64,000 nt of DNA from Tridacna crocea (lineage: Eukaryota; Mollusca; Bivalvia; Cardiida; Cardiidae). Under the pieces are notes generated by a model, which worked only from the letters and a program-made list of their open reading frames with translations, made no database searches and had not been told where the DNA came from. The stretch is from contig OX031060.1 of the NCBI GenBank assembly GCA_943736015.1, positions 27,977,231-28,041,230 on the forward strand. The letters are read 5' to 3'. Position numbers and translations under genes: made by a program. This document shows positions 62,271 to 64,000 of this stretch, in pieces (positions within the stretch are counted from its first letter, which is position 1; the number at the start of each line of letters is the position of its first letter).

Positions 62271-62516
62271 TCCTATATTTTCTACGGCAAAGAAAAAAAT
62301 ACCTCCATACAACACCGAAAACATAATTCTTATTCTGAAACGTTTATAGAGTGTTGTTTTGACTATGTGCACCAAATTAGTTTAAAATAATACAAAGAAA
62401 TTGGAGTATTTCAATTTTAAATTTTGATAAAGATCGAAATAGCTTCATTGACAGTGCGATCAATGAGTAATAGTGAAGACACCGTTCTAAAAAGGGAGTT
62501 TTGAAGAGAAATTTTG

Positions 62517-62714
62517 TTTTACTTTTTCCGATACAATTCCTTGTTTTTACAACCCTAAGATACAAGCCTTTGTAACCAGCATTTTCTCCATTTCCCACAA
62601 TGTCTTCTACCCAGCTAGAAACAAATTTCAATGTTTGAGTTGCATTTATTTTGTCGTCTGCAAGTGCTTTCAATTTAGAACAGTCTCAATTTTTGTCGTT
62701 TGGTAAAGAGTTAC
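62517..62714 (+). mobile_element. A1 element with left hairpin arm deleted
   Basis: TACAATTCCTTGTTTTTAC and GATACAAGCCTTTG run directly into TAACCAGCATTTTCTCC. The whole left stem is missing up to the exact centre. Right end GTTTGGTAAAGAGTTA. Confidence 0.75.
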
Positions 62715-63029
62715 ACCCACTTTTTATATAAATATACCTGTACTTCAAAAGATTACAGCTTATATATATTCGTTAGGCTAGAAAATGTCGTATGCAGATG
62801 GGAAAATGGCTGGTACATCTTAAATTTCAACAAAGTATTATTTGATCGAATAAAAAACAAATTTTTCGCTGTAATAACTGAAATAAAACGACCATTGTTT
62901 TATCGATGAAATACGCAAACCAATAATTTATCAAAGTAAACAGAACGTAATCACTGACGCTCAATTTTGCTTATTGGATTTCTCGATTTATCATTCATTG
63001 ACGCGATATTCTGTTTTTCTTTTTTCAAA

Positions 63030-63165
63030 CTTTACCCTTTACCAGACAACAGAATTTAAGCTTTGTCCAAATTGAAAGCATCTGCATACAACAATTTCAG
63101 TGTGGCTCTAAAGGTGCAATTGTTCTTTGAAAGAGTAGAAGACATTGTGGGAAAAGGAGGACATT
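63030..63165 (-). mobile_element. A-group element truncated in the hairpin
   Basis: TTTACCCTTTACCAGACAAC, AAATTGAAAGCATCTGCAT, AGTGTGGCTCTAAAGGTG and GACATTGTGGGAAAAGGAGG, then no complement. Confidence 0.65.
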
Positions 63166-63340
63166 GCACAGTATCCTCTCCAAGCTTCTGGTTGCTTTTC
63201 CCTGTAAACATTATCAAAACGCAAGCGGCAAAAAGCAAGGAACATGTTGCAATGAATATAACTCATTCCCAGAAATATACTTGGTCCTTTGAGAATCGAA
63301 CCAGCAAACAAAGGGTTTCTATTCCTTTACGTTATCGTGT

Positions 63341-63563
63341 GATCTTCTGGGCTCAGTGCTCTCTCATTGCACAGGCGACGACAATATAAGTTGAACGGTC
63401 AGGTGGCAGGAGACTTGGAAACTTATTATACTGTAAAGAAATTTCTCGTGATCTTCTGGGCTCAGTGCTCTCTCATTGCACAGGCGACGACAATATAAGT
63501 TGTACGGTCAGGTGGCAGGAGACTTGGAAACTTATTATACTGTAAAGAAATTTCTCGTGATCT
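63341..63563 (+). repeat. 109 bp tandem duplication
   Basis: GATCTTCTGGGCTCAGTGC starts at 63341 and 63450; a third start (GATCTGATTGG) follows at 63559. The two full copies differ at one visible base (GTTGAACGG against GTTGTACGG). Each contains a J terminal segment. Confidence 0.9.
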
Positions 63564-63814
63564 GATTGGTTAACATGCCGGAAACATATACATCATGTAC
63601 CCTGGCAAAAACCACGTAAAGTCAGTTTCCCTTTCGAGTGCCCCGTAGACATCACTACACGTGCAATGCAACATCCAAAATGACGGGATCGATGGATCAC
63701 CAGACTGCACGTATATGCACCAAACTGCACGTTTCAGTGACGTCAGTTTCCAATGACATCAGTTTTCATTGAATAGGGGTACTCAGAAAAATTCGCCAAA
63801 CGTTCTGTGAAAAG

Positions 63815-64000
63815 GTAGACAAGTTTCCAAGTCACCTGCCACCTGACCATACAACTAATATTGTTCACGGCTTTTAACATGTAAAAACCAGGGATAGTTT
63901 GGGAAAGAGTTAAACAAAAGTCGCCCCGAGTCGAAGGCATGATTCGACACAGCCGTGAACAAGTTTCCAGGCCCCCTGCCACCTGACTGTAAAACGAATT
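63815..64000. mobile_element. J element, continues past the window edge
   Basis: AAGTTTCCAAGTCACCTGCC at 63830 and AAGTTTCCAGGCCCCCTGCC at 63961 bracket TTGTTCACGGCT and AGCCGTGAAC. Between them is an A2/A5-like end (GTAAAAACCAGGG, TTTGGGAAAGAGTTAA), suggesting a TTAA element inserted in J. Confidence 0.5.

Overview
This is eukaryotic DNA, almost certainly from an invertebrate animal and most probably a bivalve mollusc. The evidence is very sparse coding sequence, canonical GT-AG splice sites, tRNA-derived SINEs, and a dense carpet of short palindromic elements. There are also (CCGT)n-initiated dispersed repeats of a kind I associate with bivalves. A dreissenid-like mussel is my best guess, but that rests on memory of repeat style and not on a search. 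No bacterial-type operon, rRNA gene, canonical tRNA gene or CRISPR array is present.

I can support only one host gene. Exons at 49353-49465, 51074-51201 and 53031-53073 (+ strand) join in phase and encode the C-terminal part of a Reeler (Reelin-domain) protein ending in a stop codon. A fourth candidate exon at 46390-46429 encodes the strand expected just before them and has good splice signals, but it joins two bases out of phase. The N-terminal exons were not found. Two A-group elements and one half element sit close to these exons, and the only polyA signal I see after the stop lies inside a family B repeat.

Nearly everything else is repeats, named here by local letters. A-group elements (subtypes A1-A5, about 230 bp) and B (about 213 bp) both run from TTAA to TTAA and begin with CCCT, as piggyBac-like non-autonomous elements do. 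C (about 260 bp) has ends TATGGCYTGCAACACG, D (about 265 bp) has ends ATGAGCCATGCTC, and E (about 190 bp) has ends CAGAGCTCCAG with a 6-7 bp target duplication. F (about 85 bp) is a single hairpin. G (about 400 bp) has ends CATCTTCGC with an 8 bp duplication, and H has ends like GTATTCACCAACC. Families J-O are less well defined. Most of A-F and H have a near-perfect palindrome at the centre, and the central palindromes of B, C and D are variants of one 31 bp module.

Layout: 0-8 kb holds A, B, D and E copies plus a GGACGTTTTGGCC minisatellite grown out of a dispersed element. 8-16 kb holds scattered A-H copies and a SINE split by H. 16.9-17.2 kb is an internally deleted Tc1/mariner element that keeps the start of its transposase. 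18.4-21 kb is a foldback element with tandemly repeated arms. 21.6-23.1 kb is a run of TTAA elements sharing their end sites. 23-43 kb holds further copies of all families. 43-44.3 kb is a nest of SINE within G within D. 46.4-53.1 kb is the Reeler locus. 53-64 kb returns to repeats, ending in J-family copies and a 109 bp duplication.
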